A stretch of 64,000 bases of DNA from Candidatus Sulfidibacterium hydrothermale (lineage in GTDB: Bacteria > Bacteroidota > Bacteroidia > Bacteroidales > F082), in NCBI RefSeq assembly GCF_020149915.1, contig NZ_CP083760.1:868001-932000 (forward strand), written 5' to 3'. The notes under the pieces were generated by a model. It searched no databases. It was not told the DNA's origin and saw only the letters and a list, made by a program, of their open reading frames with translations. Both the position numbers and the translations under genes were made by a program. Shown here in pieces: positions 55,233 through 62,576 of this stretch; the stretch's first letter is position 1, and the number at the start of each line of letters is the position of its first letter.

Positions 55233-56534
55233 ATGGAAGAAAATGAAATCATTGTCGGACTCGACATCGGAACTACAAAAATTGCCTGCATCGTCGGACA
55301 AAAAGACGAATTTGGAAAAATTAAAATACTGGGTTACGGAAAAACCGAATCCATTGGCGTGAAACGCGGCGTGGTTATCAATATTGAAGATACCGTTACT
55401 TCTATTAAAACAGCGGTGGCACAAGCCGAAGAAAAATCGGGGGTTGATATAAAATATGTTAATGTGGGTATTGCCGGTCAGCATATCAAGAGCATTCAAC
55501 ACCGTGGATCCATGATCCGGCAGGATGCCGACCAGGAAATTACCAACGAAGAGGTCGAAAAACTCATCAGCGACATGTATAAACTGAACATGTCTCCCGG
55601 TGAGGAAATTATCGAGGTAATCCCCCAGGATTTCATTATCGATGATGAAGACGGAATTCGCCATCCCGTGGGAATGCTGGGAAATAAGCTGGAAGCCAAT
55701 TTCCACATTATTATCGGCCAGATTGCCGCGGCCAAGAACATTTATAAATGTATTGTGAAGGCAGGGCTTGAAATGGCCGATCTGATTCTTGAGCCTATGG
55801 CCTCGGCACAATCGGTACTCAGCGATGAAGAAAAAGAAGCCGGAGTGGCGTTGGTGGACATTGGTGGCGGAACCACTGACATCGCCATTTTCCAGGACAG
55901 CATCATCCGGCATACGGCGGTGATTCCGTTTGGTGGAGATATTGTCACCGAAGATGTAAAAGAAGGTTGTTCCATTATTCGCCGGCATGCCGAGGAGCTG
56001 AAAGTAAAATTTGGTTCGGCTCTTGCCGATGAAAATTCTGAAAATGAAGTGGTGGCTATTCCCGGATTAAGGGGCCGTCCTCCCAAAGAAATTACCTTGA
56101 AAAACCTGGCTTCCATTATTCAGGCACGCATGGAAGAGATTATCGAACATGTTCATTATGAAATAAAAACCTCCGGATTTGAAAAGAAATTAATTGCCGG
56201 CATTGTACTGACAGGAGGAGGAGCCCAGTTGAAACATATCAATCAGCTGATGGAGTTTAAAACCGGTATTGAAACCCGCATCGGTTATCCCAATGAGCAT
56301 CTGGCGCAGGAAGTTCCTGAAGAAATGGCCAGCCCGATGTATGCCACCGGTATCGGATTGGTCATCGAAGGAATCAAACGGCTGGAGAGTGATATCAAAA
56401 CATCCAAAGGCGATTTGGAAAAAGCTTGGGAGAAACCGGTTGTTCCGCGAAAAGAAGAGAAAAAAACAAAGACTTCCAAAGGAACCAAACGGTATATGGA
56501 AATCTTAAAAAAGTGGTTTGAAGATACCAATTAA
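55233..56534 (+). CDS. ftsA: Cell division protein FtsA
   Basis: This 433-residue actin-like ATPase tethers FtsZ to the membrane. IVGLDIGTTKIACIVG is phosphate loop 1, VALVDIGGGTTDIAIF loop 2, and IVLTGGGAQLKHI the adenosine motif; the 1C domain lies at about 85-165. A basic region (EEKKTKTSKG) precedes the C-terminal amphipathic membrane anchor, YMEILKKWFEDTN. The ATG at 55233 is chosen because it starts the conserved block; an earlier ATG at 55158 lies inside ftsQ. Confidence 0.95.
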   Translation: MEENEIIVGLDIGTTKIACIVGQKDEFGKIKILGYGKTESIGVKRGVVINIEDTVTSIKTAVAQAEEKSGVDIKYVNVGIAGQHIKSIQHRGSMIRQDADQEITNEEVEKLISDMYKLNMSPGEEIIEVIPQDFIIDDEDGIRHPVGMLGNKLEANFHIIIGQIAAAKNIYKCIVKAGLEMADLILEPMASAQSVLSDEEKEAGVALVDIGGGTTDIAIFQDSIIRHTAVIPFGGDIVTEDVKEGCSIIRRHAEELKVKFGSALADENSENEVVAIPGLRGRPPKEITLKNLASIIQARMEEIIEHVHYEIKTSGFEKKLIAGIVLTGGGAQLKHINQLMEFKTGIETRIGYPNEHLAQEVPEEMASPMYATGIGLVIEGIKRLESDIKTSKGDLEKAWEKPVVPRKEEKKTKTSKGTKRYMEILKKWFEDTN

Positions 56535-56613
56535 ATTAACTTTTTCATGTTAAAAACTATCTTCAGGTCAATAGGAAAAGCAAAAACAAACAATTATTTT
56601 TAATACGTAAATT

Positions 56614-58320
56614 ATGGTTGAAAACAGTCGGGAAGAGAAACAAACCAATTTGTTAAAAGTTATGGAGAATAAAATAGCATTTGCTCCCAAAAGCGAACCC
56701 TCAATTATAAAAGTGATTGGTGTGGGCGGCGGTGGCGGAAACGCTGTAAACCACATGTTCCAACAGGGTATCGAAGGGGTTGACTTTGTGGTGTGTAACA
56801 CGGATATGCAAGCCCTTGAAGCCAGTCCTGTGCCGGTAAAAATTCAACTCGGAAGTACGGGACTCGGAGCAGGCTCTATTCCCGAAGTAGCCGAAAAAGC
56901 AGCCAACGAATCGTTGGATAAATTGAAAGGTGTTCTTGACAGCGAAACACAAATGGTTTTTATTACTGCCGGAATGGGCGGTGGTACCGGAACCGGTGCA
57001 GCACCGGTCATCGCCAAATATGCTCGCGAACTGGGATTGCTTTCTGTTGGGATTGTTACCCTTCCGTTTCGTTTTGAAGGCCGCCGTAAAATGTTGAAAG
57101 CTGAACAGGGAATTGCCGAGTTGCGCAAATATGTGGATACCCTGCTCGTGATTAGCAACGATAAATTACGTGAACAGTATGGCGATCTGGGATTGAAAAA
57201 TGCTTTTGCCCACGCTGACGACGTGCTGACCTCTGCCGCCAGGGGAATTGCGGAGCTGATTACGGTCCACGGTTATGTAAATGTGGACTTTGAAGATGTG
57301 AAAACCGTGATGAAAGACAGCGGTAAAGCCATTATGGGATCGGCTGTTAAATCGGGCGAAGACCGTGCTTACAAAGCCATTGAAGAAGCAATGCATTCGC
57401 CGCTGCTGGACGACAACGACATTACCGGAGCCCGGAATATTTTGTTGTATATTTCCACTGCCCATGATGCTGATGTGACCATGGATGAAATTACGGTGAT
57501 CACCGATTATATTGCCGATAAATGTGGCGAAGGAGAAACGGATGTGATCTGGGGACGCGGATTTGACGATACCATGGGCGATAGCCTGGGCGTGACGATC
57601 ATTGCCACCGGATTTGATTCTAAAGAGAAAAAGAACCCGTCGTTTACTGCTGTTTCAAAAAAAGAAAAAGAAACTCCCGAACCGGAATTGACTGTCCGGA
57701 CAAAATCTGATGAAGAAGTTACTCCGGAGAAAGCAGCTGCCTCCCCGGAAGAAACAACTGAAAAAGTTTCGGATGAGCAAACTGCTTCCGTTGAACCTGT
57801 TGAGAAAGAAGAAAAGCAGGAAGCTCCAAAGCCGGATGTGACAAGCATTTCCGAACCGGTTCGCCCGGCAAAAAAGATAGTGCATACGCTGGATGAAAAC
57901 AACGAAGAAGAGAAAAAGGATACTTTTACATCCGCTTCTCATCCTGCGTCGGAACATTCTTCTCAGGAGCAACATGAGCCGACAGTGGTGCATAAACTGA
58001 TAAAAAAAGAGCCGTCAACATTTGATAAACCGGCCGGTTCTCCTTCCGGAAAAACGCAGGAGAAAGAAAATGAACTGGATGAGCGGGTACGGAAAGCTTC
58101 GGAAGAAAGAAAAAGAAAATTGGCCCAGTTGAGCATGCTGAAAAGTACACCGGTAGCTGAGCAGGAAAAGATCCCGGCTTACAAACGCCGGAATGTGCAG
58201 CTTTCAGAGCCCAATTATTCTTCAGAGTCTCAGGTTTCGCGATATACTTTGTCGGAAGACGGGAAGAAAAATGCCATTATTAAATCGGATAATTCATTTT
58301 TACATGATAATGTAGATTAA
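56614..58320 (+). CDS. ftsZ: Cell division protein FtsZ
   Basis: The 568-residue tubulin-like GTPase forms the division ring. The GTP-binding core (about 30-340) has VIGVGGGGGNAVNHM, the tubulin signature GMGGGTGTGAAPV and LPFRFEGRRK. After it comes an unusually long linker of about 200 residues (about 345-540) rich in Glu, Lys, Ser and Pro, then a conserved-looking tail. E. coli FtsZ is 383 residues; the extra length is all in the disordered linker, as in other Bacteroidota. A start at 56662 (MENKIAFAP) is an alternative. Confidence 0.95.
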   Translation: MVENSREEKQTNLLKVMENKIAFAPKSEPSIIKVIGVGGGGGNAVNHMFQQGIEGVDFVVCNTDMQALEASPVPVKIQLGSTGLGAGSIPEVAEKAANESLDKLKGVLDSETQMVFITAGMGGGTGTGAAPVIAKYARELGLLSVGIVTLPFRFEGRRKMLKAEQGIAELRKYVDTLLVISNDKLREQYGDLGLKNAFAHADDVLTSAARGIAELITVHGYVNVDFEDVKTVMKDSGKAIMGSAVKSGEDRAYKAIEEAMHSPLLDDNDITGARNILLYISTAHDADVTMDEITVITDYIADKCGEGETDVIWGRGFDDTMGDSLGVTIIATGFDSKEKKNPSFTAVSKKEKETPEPELTVRTKSDEEVTPEKAAASPEETTEKVSDEQTASVEPVEKEEKQEAPKPDVTSISEPVRPAKKIVHTLDENNEEEKKDTFTSASHPASEHSSQEQHEPTVVHKLIKKEPSTFDKPAGSPSGKTQEKENELDERVRKASEERKRKLAQLSMLKSTPVAEQEKIPAYKRRNVQLSEPNYSSESQVSRYTLSEDGKKNAIIKSDNSFLHDNVD

Positions 58321-58334
58321 AAACAGGTTGCTTT

Positions 58335-58787
58335 ATGGGGTTGGAACATTTGATTAATCAGGATTTGAAAGAAGCCATGCTGGCCAAAGACCGGCGTAAA
58401 CTGGAAGCTTTGCGGGCAATTAAAGCAGCTTTGCTGCTGGAAAAAACCGGAGGCGGACGTGGTGATGCGGAGATTCCGGAAACCGTAGAGTTGAAATTGT
58501 TGCAGAAACTGGTGAAGCAACGCCGCGATACGGCAAAAATTTACCGGGAACAAAACCGTGCTGATCTGGCTGAAGAAGAGGAATACCAGGCTTCAATTAT
58601 TGAAAAGTACCTTCCGGAGCAAATGTCGGAGGAAGAGATTCAGGCTGTAGTGGATAAAGTAGTTGCAGATACCGGCGCTTCTTCCATGAAAGAAATGGGA
58701 AAAGTAATGGGGATTGTTTCCAAACAGCTTGCCGGCAAAGCCGATAATAAAACCATTGCCTTGCTGGTAAAAAAGAAATTATCGTAG
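58335..58787 (+). CDS. yqeY: GatB/YqeY-domain protein
   Basis: The 150-residue soluble protein starts with LINQDLKEAMLAKDRRKLEALRAIKAALL and ends with the YqeY helical domain (GKVMGIVSKQLAGKADNKTI). The domain is shared with the tail of the GatB amidotransferase, where it contacts tRNA. The free-standing version has no proven function. It lies 14 nt after ftsZ, the usual place in Bacteroidota, and closes the dcw transcript before the terminator at 58813. Confidence 0.9.
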   Translation: MGLEHLINQDLKEAMLAKDRRKLEALRAIKAALLLEKTGGGRGDAEIPETVELKLLQKLVKQRRDTAKIYREQNRADLAEEEEYQASIIEKYLPEQMSEEEIQAVVDKVVADTGASSMKEMGKVMGIVSKQLAGKADNKTIALLVKKKLS

Positions 58788-58812
58788 CGAAAAAGTGTGG
58801 AGTTTACATAAT

Positions 58813-58846
58813 AAAGGCTGTCGGCTTTATGCGGGCAGCCTTTTTT
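58813..58846 (+). terminator. Intrinsic terminator of the dcw cluster
   Basis: AAAGGCTG (58813-58820) pairs with CAGCCTTT (58836-58843) and continues into a T-run, 26 nt after the yqeY stop. Confidence 0.8.
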
Positions 58847-58855
58847 GTTGGCAGA

Positions 58856-58891
58856 ATAAAAAAAGCCGGTAAAGAAAATCTCCACCGGCTT
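58856..58891 (-). terminator. Intrinsic terminator of the ribosomal protein/tsf operon
   Basis: On the minus strand AAGCCGGT pairs with ACCGGCTT (58891-58863) followed by seven T. It lies 26 nt after the tsf stop and back to back with the dcw terminator. Confidence 0.85.
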
Positions 58892-58916
58892 GGAATTTAT
58901 TCACTAAAAACAAGCT

Positions 58917-59744
58917 TTAACCTAAAGCAAGACGTTTAAAGTCAGTAACAGTCAGGTCTTTATCATAACCTTCCAGGTATTGTTTTACCGTTTTTTTGGA
59001 ATCTTTGATAAAAGCCTGGTTCAACAGGGTGTTTTCTTTAAAGAATTTATTCAGTTTACCCATGGCAATTTTTTCAACCATTTGTTCCGGTTTTCCTTCC
59101 TGGAGCGCCTGTTCTTTTCCAATCTCCAGTTCGCGATCAATCACTTCCTGCGGAACGCGGTCTTTATCAACAGCTACAGGAGCCATGGCAGCAATTTGCA
59201 TTACAACATCATGTCCGGCTTCGGCAAAAGCATCACCGGCTTTGTTTAACCCGGCAATAGCAGCAATGCGGTTTCCCGGATGAATGTATGCGTAGGTGCT
59301 TTCTGCTTCAACCACTTCGTATTTTCCGAGTTGGATTTTTTCTCCGATAACCCCGGTTTTTTCGATAACCGATTCTTCTACTGTGCGGTCACCCAGTTTC
59401 ATGGCTTTTAATTCGTCCAGACTTTTGGCCTGTTGGGCTACAGCAAGGTCAATAACCGACTGAACATAAGCAATGAAATCCTGGTTTTTGGCTACAAAGT
59501 CTGTTTCGCAGTTGATCATTACAGCAGCGGCAAATTTTTTGTCGTCGCTGACTTTGGCCAGAACAACACCTTCGGCAGCTTCACGATCAGCTCGTTTGGC
59601 AGCCACTTTCTGGCCTTTTTTACGCAGGTAGTCGATGGCTTTTTCCTGGTCACCGTTGGTTTCAACCAAGGCTTTTTTGCAGTCCATCATTCCTGCGCCG
59701 GTAATTTTTCTTAGTTCGTTAACTTGTTGAGCAGTTATTTTCAT
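58917..59744 (-). CDS. tsf: Elongation factor Ts
   Basis: The 275-residue guanine-nucleotide exchange factor for EF-Tu. The N-terminal UBA-like domain reads LRKITGAGMMDCKKALVETNGDQEKAIDYLRKKG, including the TGAGMMDCKKAL signature, followed by AEGVV and NCETDFVAKN in the core domain. Length normal. Last gene of the rplM-rpsI-rpsB-tsf unit, 20 nt after rpsB. Confidence 0.97.
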   Translation of the reverse strand: MKITAQQVNELRKITGAGMMDCKKALVETNGDQEKAIDYLRKKGQKVAAKRADREAAEGVVLAKVSDDKKFAAAVMINCETDFVAKNQDFIAYVQSVIDLAVAQQAKSLDELKAMKLGDRTVEESVIEKTGVIGEKIQLGKYEVVEAESTYAYIHPGNRIAAIAGLNKAGDAFAEAGHDVVMQIAAMAPVAVDKDRVPQEVIDRELEIGKEQALQEGKPEQMVEKIAMGKLNKFFKENTLLNQAFIKDSKKTVKQYLEGYDKDLTVTDFKRLALG

Positions 59745-59764
59745 TTTTTAATTTTTTTCGGAAT

Positions 59765-60625
59765 TTATTTTACCTTTTTCACCACTTTAGTTTTTTTGCC
59801 TTCTTTTTCAGCTGCTCTGTCAGCTTCTTCTTCGGCCTGTTTCAGAACTTCTGATTTTGCTTTCAGATCAGCTTCTTTGGCTGCAGCAATGGCATCTTCT
59901 TTGGCTTTTTTCTCAGCAGCACTTTTTTCGCGGGCCATTTTCCGTTCGGCCAGTCCCTCAGCTACTGCAGAGGTAACTACATTCATAATCAAAGCAATAC
60001 TTTTTGAAGCATCATCGTTGGCCGGAATGGGAAAATCAACCAGATTCGGGTCGGTATTGGTATCGACCATGGCAAAAATCGGAATGTTTAATTTGCGGGC
60101 TTCAGCCACGGCAATTTTTTCTTTGTTAATGTCCACAATGAACAAAGCTGCCGGAATACGGGCCATGTCAGCAATACTTCCCAGGTTCTTTTCCAGTTTG
60201 GCTCTTTCGCGGGTAACCTGCAGGCGTTCCCGTTTCGACAAGTTTTTCCATGAGCTGGTTGTCATCATTTTGTCGATGGCAGCCATTTTACGTACGGCTT
60301 TCCGGATGGTGGCAAAGTTGGTCAGCATACCGCCGGGCCAACGCTCCGTTACGTAAGGCATATTTACTTTTTTGGCCATTTCAGCCACAATGTCTTTTGC
60401 CTGTTTTTTGGTGGAAACAAAAAGAATCCGGCGACCGGACTTGGCAATTTGTTTCATGGCTTTTGCTGCTTCTTCCAGTTTAGCCTGGGTTTTGTACAGG
60501 TCAATAATGTGGATTCCGTTACGCTCCATAAAGATATAGGGAGCCATATTCGGATTCCATTTGCGTTTGAGGTGGCCAAAATGTACGCCCGCCTCGAGCA
60601 TTTCGTCAAAGGTTACTTTTACCAT
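59765..60625 (-). CDS. rpsB: 30S ribosomal protein S2
   Basis: The 286-residue protein has the S2 N-terminus FDEMLEAGVHFGHLKRKWNP and the central blocks WPGGMLTNF and NIPIFAMVDTNTDPNLVDFPIPANDDA. The C-terminal 50 residues are a Lys/Glu/Ala-rich extension, common in this phylum. The 110-nt spacer upstream (from rpsI) holds a strong hairpin without a T-run and no promoter, so rpsB is probably read through from rplM. Confidence 0.97.
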   Translation of the reverse strand: MVKVTFDEMLEAGVHFGHLKRKWNPNMAPYIFMERNGIHIIDLYKTQAKLEEAAKAMKQIAKSGRRILFVSTKKQAKDIVAEMAKKVNMPYVTERWPGGMLTNFATIRKAVRKMAAIDKMMTTSSWKNLSKRERLQVTRERAKLEKNLGSIADMARIPAALFIVDINKEKIAVAEARKLNIPIFAMVDTNTDPNLVDFPIPANDDASKSIALIMNVVTSAVAEGLAERKMAREKSAAEKKAKEDAIAAAKEADLKAKSEVLKQAEEEADRAAEKEGKKTKVVKKVK

Positions 60626-60661
60626 TTTAATTTGTTTAATTTGTTTACATTCACTTAAATC

Positions 60662-60700
60662 AATTGCTGAATAGTCCGTTAAAACGGAGTTTCAGCAATT
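60662..60700 (-). promoter_or_regulatory. Conserved-looking hairpin in the rpsI-rpsB spacer, candidate rpsB leader
   Basis: AATTGCTGAA (60662-60671) pairs perfectly with TTCAGCAATT (60691-60700). Inside, TCCGT pairs with ACGGA around a 4-nt loop, separated by a small internal loop. There is no T-run on the minus strand, so it is not a standard terminator. S2 represses its own mRNA leader in E. coli; a similar role here is an inference. Confidence 0.5.
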
Positions 60701-60735
60701 TGGATACTAAACGCATTCCAATATCCTGAAATATC

Positions 60736-61125
60736 CTAACGTTTGGAGAACTGGAATTTCTTACGGGCTTTGGGTTGTCCCGGTTTTTTACGTTCCACCA
60801 TACGTGGGTCTCTTCTCAAAAGACCATGTTCTTTGAGTACCGGTCGGTATTCTTCTTCGTTAATTTTAAGCAGGGCTCTTGAGATGGCAAGGCGAAGTGC
60901 TTCAGCCTGACCATTAAAACCACCACCTGTTAAATTGACTTTAATGTCGTATTTTCCCTGGGTTTCGGTGAGGAGCATGGGTTGTTCCACAACATAATGC
61001 AGGGTGGCAATAGGGAAGTATTCTTTATAATCACGTCCGTTTACGGTAATTTTACCGTCGCCGTCTTTTACATAAATACGTGCAATAGCAGTTTTTCTTC
61101 TTCCGAGAGCATTAATGACTTCCAT
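60736..61125 (-). CDS. rpsI: 30S ribosomal protein S9
   Basis: This 129-residue small-subunit protein has the S9 signature GGGFNGQAEALRLAISRAL and the C-terminal KKPGQPKARKKFQFSKR, whose final Lys-Arg reaches the P-site tRNA. Starts MEVINALGRRKTAIARI. It begins 4 nt after the rplM stop, the near-universal L13-S9 pair. Confidence 0.97.
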   Translation of the reverse strand: MEVINALGRRKTAIARIYVKDGDGKITVNGRDYKEYFPIATLHYVVEQPMLLTETQGKYDIKVNLTGGGFNGQAEALRLAISRALLKINEEEYRPVLKEHGLLRRDPRMVERKKPGQPKARKKFQFSKR

Positions 61126-61129
61126 GCTG

Positions 61130-61585
61130 TTATCTGATTGAATTTAAATTAATTTTTTTCGGTTTTTGGGCTTCATGGTTGTGTTCGCTGCCTGCGTACA
61201 CATGAAGGTTTCTGAACAACTGGCTTCCCAGTTTGTTTTTGGGTAACATGCCTTTGATGGCTTTTTCCACCATGGCAGTGGGCTTTTTGGCCATTAAATC
61301 TTTGGCTGGCGTAACACGTTGTCCCCCGGGATATCCGGTGTGACGAATGTATTCTTTCTGATCCCATTTATTACCGGTCAGGCGGATTTTATCGGCGTTA
61401 ATGATAATAACATAATCGCCCGTATCGGCATGGGGGGTGAAATTGGTTTTGTATTTTCCCCGCAGGAAATTGGCAGCTACCGAAGCCAGTCGGCCTAATA
61501 CCTGATTTTCCGCATCAATCAAAACCCACTCTTTCTTGGCGGTGGCTTTGTTGGCACTGATTGTCTTATAACTTAATGTATCCAT
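61130..61585 (-). CDS. rplM: 50S ribosomal protein L13
   Basis: The 151-residue large-subunit protein has WVLIDAENQVLGRLAS, FTPHADTGDYVIIINADKI, GNKWDQKEYIRHTGYPGG and GMLPKNKLG, all standard L13 blocks. First gene of the operon, with a full consensus promoter 53 nt upstream of the ATG. Confidence 0.97.
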   Translation of the reverse strand: MDTLSYKTISANKATAKKEWVLIDAENQVLGRLASVAANFLRGKYKTNFTPHADTGDYVIIINADKIRLTGNKWDQKEYIRHTGYPGGQRVTPAKDLMAKKPTAMVEKAIKGMLPKNKLGSQLFRNLHVYAGSEHNHEAQKPKKINLNSIR

Positions 61586-61637
61586 CTATCTGTTTGTTTC
61601 TTAAGCCTTTTTACTATTTCGTCCGAAAATCGGGGTG

Positions 61638-61669
61638 CAAAAATAGAAACTATTTTCCAATTGACCAAA
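61638..61669 (-). promoter_or_regulatory. Promoter of the rplM-rpsI-rpsB-tsf operon
   Basis: On the minus strand TTTG (61669-61666), 20 nt, TATTTTTG (61645-61638): full consensus, as expected for a strong ribosomal-protein promoter. Confidence 0.7.
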
Positions 61670-61724
61670 GTTTTAAACATTTTATTGTTGATTTTTTACC
61701 GGAAGATTTTCTTTTTTGTTTGGG

Positions 61725-61905
61725 GCGGGCTTGCGCACAGGCTGGCACGGGCTTTCTGTTATAGTCCCGGCGGCAGAAGCGGTGTATTGCCACCGCCGGC
61801 TGCGAGCTTCCTTCGGTCGCTGCAGCCGGGCCATTCCCCCGGTTTCAACAGGCGCTACATCCGCTTCTGCCACCGGGCGCTGCCACTTCAATCCCTGCGC
61901 CGAGA
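61725..61905. repeat. GC-rich element with long nested inverted repeats
   Basis: A sharply GC-rich island inside AT-rich intergenic DNA. GGCAGAAGCGG (61772-61782) and CCGCTTCTGCC (61861-61871) are perfect inverted copies, extended across one mismatch by CCCGG/CCGGG. Further out TGGCA/TGCCA (61743-61747 with 61881-61885) and GCGCACAGG/CCCTGCGC (61733-61741 with 61893-61900) also pair. Inside, CCGGCTGC/GCAGCCGG forms another stem. The layout suggests a cruciform or structured RNA. ORFs crossing it have no protein-like features. It resembles the dispersed intergenic repeats seen in other Bacteroidota genomes, but only this copy is in the window. Confidence 0.6.
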
Positions 61906-61970
61906 TTGGCCATTGGGAAAGGATGAATGATGAGTGTAGAACGGTGAATGACTGATTTTAATGTTTTACT

Positions 61971-62060
61971 GTCATTCTGAACGGAGCGATAGCGAAGTGA
62001 AGAATCTCAAAAATAATCACGACTGTTCAAAGAGATGCTTCACTGCGTTCAGCAGGACAA
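61971..62060. repeat. REP-like imperfect palindrome (GAACGnAGnGAAGnATCTC type)
   Basis: The left arm (61971-62008) contains TCTGAACGGAG and GTGAAGAATCTC. The right arm (62032-62060) contains GAGATGCTTCAC and CGTTCAGCAGGAC, roughly its reverse complement. This type of intergenic palindrome is scattered through many Bacteroidota genomes. Confidence 0.6.
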
Positions 62061-62576
62061 ACTAGTTGATTTTTAGAATTTGGGATTTTTTTTGCGATTT
62101 GATTTTTTGTTTTTTGGCATTTCCCACTTTAGGCATTCCTAACTTTTGTCATTAGTCATTGGTCATTGAAAAGAATGAGTTTAAGTGTGATTTACAGTTT
62201 TCTGTATTTTTTGGTGCCATCCTGAACGAAGTGAAGGATCTCTGATGTATTGAATGGAAGGATGTTTCGTGTCGATAATGAGTGTAAAATAATAAATAGG
62301 TGGTTTCAATAGTTTGGGATTTGTTTTTTTGTCATTTGGAATTTCAAACTTTAGTCACTTGAAGTACTTGAAATTACATCCCGTCGCGTTATCCGTTTGC
62401 AGCAGATACTTTACAGTATAAATGCATGAGTGAAGGTGAATATTCAGCATTTTGCGTTTGGTATTTCTCTTTCAGGTCGGTACAATTCTTTAAACCGGTG
62501 ACATTGTGTAACTTTTTTTATCTTTGTAGATAAGGTGGAGAGGCTTTTGTTGTTTAATTTCTAAAATTTAATTCTC
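62061..62576. other. Gene-free AT-rich stretch with a half REP copy
   Basis: No gene is supported. A single REP-like arm, CCTGAACGAAGTGAAGGATC (62221-62240), repeats the left arm of the element at 61971. The rest is low-complexity T-rich sequence with recurring TTTGG-ATTT words. The right end carries a -7-like box for the next gene. Confidence 0.5.
62519..62526 (+). promoter_or_regulatory. Candidate -7 box for the gene at 62577
   Basis: TATCTTTG, 51 nt before the ATG; no -33 element at the usual distance. Confidence 0.35.

Noticed and set aside
61661-61955. Pro/Arg/Gly-rich frames of 70-90 codons across the GC-rich element
   Set aside because: Open frames are expected by chance in the GC-rich island; several frames are open on both strands and none looks like a protein.
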